Shown here in pieces: positions 5,258 through 6,039 of a stretch of 6,039 nt of DNA. Both the position numbers and the translations under genes were made by a program. Below the pieces are notes generated by a model. The model saw only the letters and a list, made by a program, of their open reading frames with translations, was not told where the DNA came from and did no database searches. The DNA comes from JBECKQ01 sp040235375 (GTDB lineage Bacteria > Planctomycetota > Phycisphaerae > UBA1845): positions 1 through 6,039 of the forward strand of contig JBECKQ010000267.1 in assembly GCA_040235375.1 (NCBI GenBank), read 5' to 3'. The stretch's first letter is position 1. Each line of letters begins with the position of its first letter.

Positions 5258-6039
5258 CCGTGTCGTCCTCCTCGTCCTCGTCATCTCCCTCGTCCGCCGG
5301 TGCTGAGTCCGCAGCCGGTGCGGTCAAGCCGAGCTCAGCCATCAGCGCCACTTCCTTCGCCCGCTGGCGCAATTCGACCTCCCAGTCTTTGCCCTGGCGG
5401 GCGTACTCGGCGGCGAGCGTCGTGGTGTTGCTGGTCAGTCGCGTAGCCTGGGCGCTGGCCTCTTTGGCCGGATCGACATGCTCGGTGCCGTCGAAGAACC
5501 ACTGATGGGCAATGCCCGGGATTCGTCGAAGTACCGACAGCTCGGATGTGAGCATGGCCTCGGCCAGCCACGCCGCGAAGATGCGGTCGAGCACCGCTTC
5601 GACCAGGTGAGCCTGCTCGACGCGAATGGCCTTGAAGTAGGTCTGGTGATCCAGCCGGCCGGAAGCGTAGTTGTAGCCTGAACTATTGCAGGCGGCGATG
5701 TTGTACGGGAGGTTCAGGCAACGGGCGATCTCGTTGAGGATCTCGCGCTTGAACTCCGCATAACTGGTCGTCGGCTGCTGGGCTTCGATCTGACCGAGCC
5801 GCCAGCCGTCGGGCAGCACCGTGGCCATGCGCTTCTCGAGCTCGACCACGTCCATCGGCTCGAGTGCCTGCGCTTCGCCGTTGGCGGGCGCATCGGTGAA
5901 CAGCACGGCAGCGAAGTCGGCGGCCGTCTCCGCCGCGGCGATCACTGCGAGCGTGTAGCGCCGCAACTGCGCGAACAACGGCAACGCCTGCGTGATCTCC
6001 GGAACGCCCCGGTGCTGGCCCGGCCGATCGGACCGGAAC
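5232..6039 (-). CDS. Phage portal protein, lambda gpB family (C-terminal part, cut by right edge)
   Basis: Portal proteins form the dodecameric ring at one capsid vertex through which DNA is packaged and the tail attaches. The reading frame is open to the right edge (first full codon at 6038), so the true start lies outside and 268 residues are visible. The first visible residues include RPGQ and RGVP, a signature of lambda-type portals. Next come a helical stretch, a proline-tyrosine-phenylalanine region (PTTSYAEFKREIL), GYNYASGR near visible residues 121-128, and VDPAKEA near 188-194, all in the order usual for this family. The protein ends in a strongly acidic Asp/Glu tail (visible residues about 248-260). 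Its last 26 bases overlap the start of the protease-capsid gene, and the DNA for the acidic tail also supplies that gene's ribosome binding site. An in-frame TTG at 5984 is not a credible start, because homology continues upstream of it. Confidence 0.93.
   Translation of the reverse strand, partial: FRSDRPGQHRGVPEITQALPLFAQLRRYTLAVIAAAETAADFAAVLFTDAPANGEAQALEPMDVVELEKRMATVLPDGWRLGQIEAQQPTTSYAEFKREILNEIARCLNLPYNIAACNSSGYNYASGRLDHQTYFKAIRVEQAHLVEAVLDRIFAAWLAEAMLTSELSVLRRIPGIAHQWFFDGTEHVDPAKEASAQATRLTSNTTTLAAEYARQGKDWEVELRQRAKEVALMAELGLTAPAADSAPADEGDDEDEEDDTDVAARKAA
5267..5272 (-). promoter_or_regulatory. Ribosome binding site of the protease-capsid gene, inside the portal coding region
   Basis: On the minus strand AGGAGG lies 9 nt upstream of the ATG at 5257. 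It decides that start over the in-frame ATG at 5284, whose only purine-rich upstream sequence (GAGGGAG) directly abuts it. The site is encoded by the GAG/GAC codons of the portal's acidic tail. Confidence 0.75.

Noticed and set aside
5258..5284. Upstream ATG at 5284 as start of the protease-capsid protein
   Set aside because: Its purine-rich upstream sequence abuts the codon, while the ATG at 5257 has AGGAGG at 9 nt. The extra residues (MTRTRRTTR) only mirror the portal's acidic codons.
4814..5446. Plus-strand open frame spanning the portal/protease overlap
   Set aside because: It is antisense to two recognised genes and has a Pro/Arg-rich low-complexity end that is the complement of the portal's acidic tail.
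1..6039. CRISPR arrays, tRNA/rRNA genes, insertion sequences, defence genes, attachment sites
   Set aside because: I looked for spaced direct repeats, cloverleaf-like regions, transposase motifs and terminal inverted repeats on both strands and saw none. Every stretch is accounted for by the structural gene run or by gaps of 57 bases or less.

Overview
The window is one strand of a tailed-phage (or prophage) structural gene cluster. All supported genes lie on the minus strand and are read from right to left. By eye the sequence is GC-rich (about 60-65%), densely packed, and has near-canonical AGGAGG-type ribosome binding sites. It also encodes a lipoprotein with a classic lipobox. Together these point to a phage of a diderm bacterium, such as a proteobacterium or a similar GC-rich environmental lineage. 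The host cannot be fixed from this sequence, and no integrase, attachment site, tRNA or host gene is present to show integration.

From right to left the layout is as follows. (1) The C-terminal part of a lambda-gpB-type portal protein, cut by the right edge. (2) A long gene that fuses an HK97-type prohead serine protease (Peptidase S78/U35) to a major capsid protein through an acidic, low-complexity linker. It overlaps the portal gene by 26 bases. (3) A perfect 8-bp stem-loop just after the capsid stop codon. (4) A DUF2190-type capsid cement/decoration protein. (5) A 127-aa putative head-completion protein. (6) An 84-aa single-pass membrane protein with a helical tail. (7) A 142-aa protein that looks like a tail terminator/completion protein. 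(8) A 111-aa small protein of unknown function. (9) A 404-aa protein with a concanavalin A/LamG-like N-terminal half, of a type common among phage structural genes. (10) The first 42 codons of a lipoprotein gene that runs off the left edge.

The genes form one tight operon-like run. Stop and start codons overlap by 4 bases at three junctions and abut at another, and the longest gap is 57 bases. No promoter or rho-independent terminator was recognised, so transcription probably enters from beyond the right edge, where the terminase genes would be expected. Portal, protease-capsid and cement proteins build the procapsid; the 127-aa and 142-aa proteins probably close the head and join or complete the tail; the LamG-like protein is probably a virion surface or adhesion component.

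The most interesting feature is inside the protease-capsid gene. A second in-frame ATG, with its own AAGGAG site at 9-nt spacing, sits at the boundary between the protease and the capsid. One gene could therefore yield both a protease-capsid fusion and a protease-free capsid precursor, which would resolve the 1:1 stoichiometry that a simple fusion imposes. The stem-loop after the capsid gene is a second candidate regulatory element. No stretch longer than 300 bases lacks a gene.
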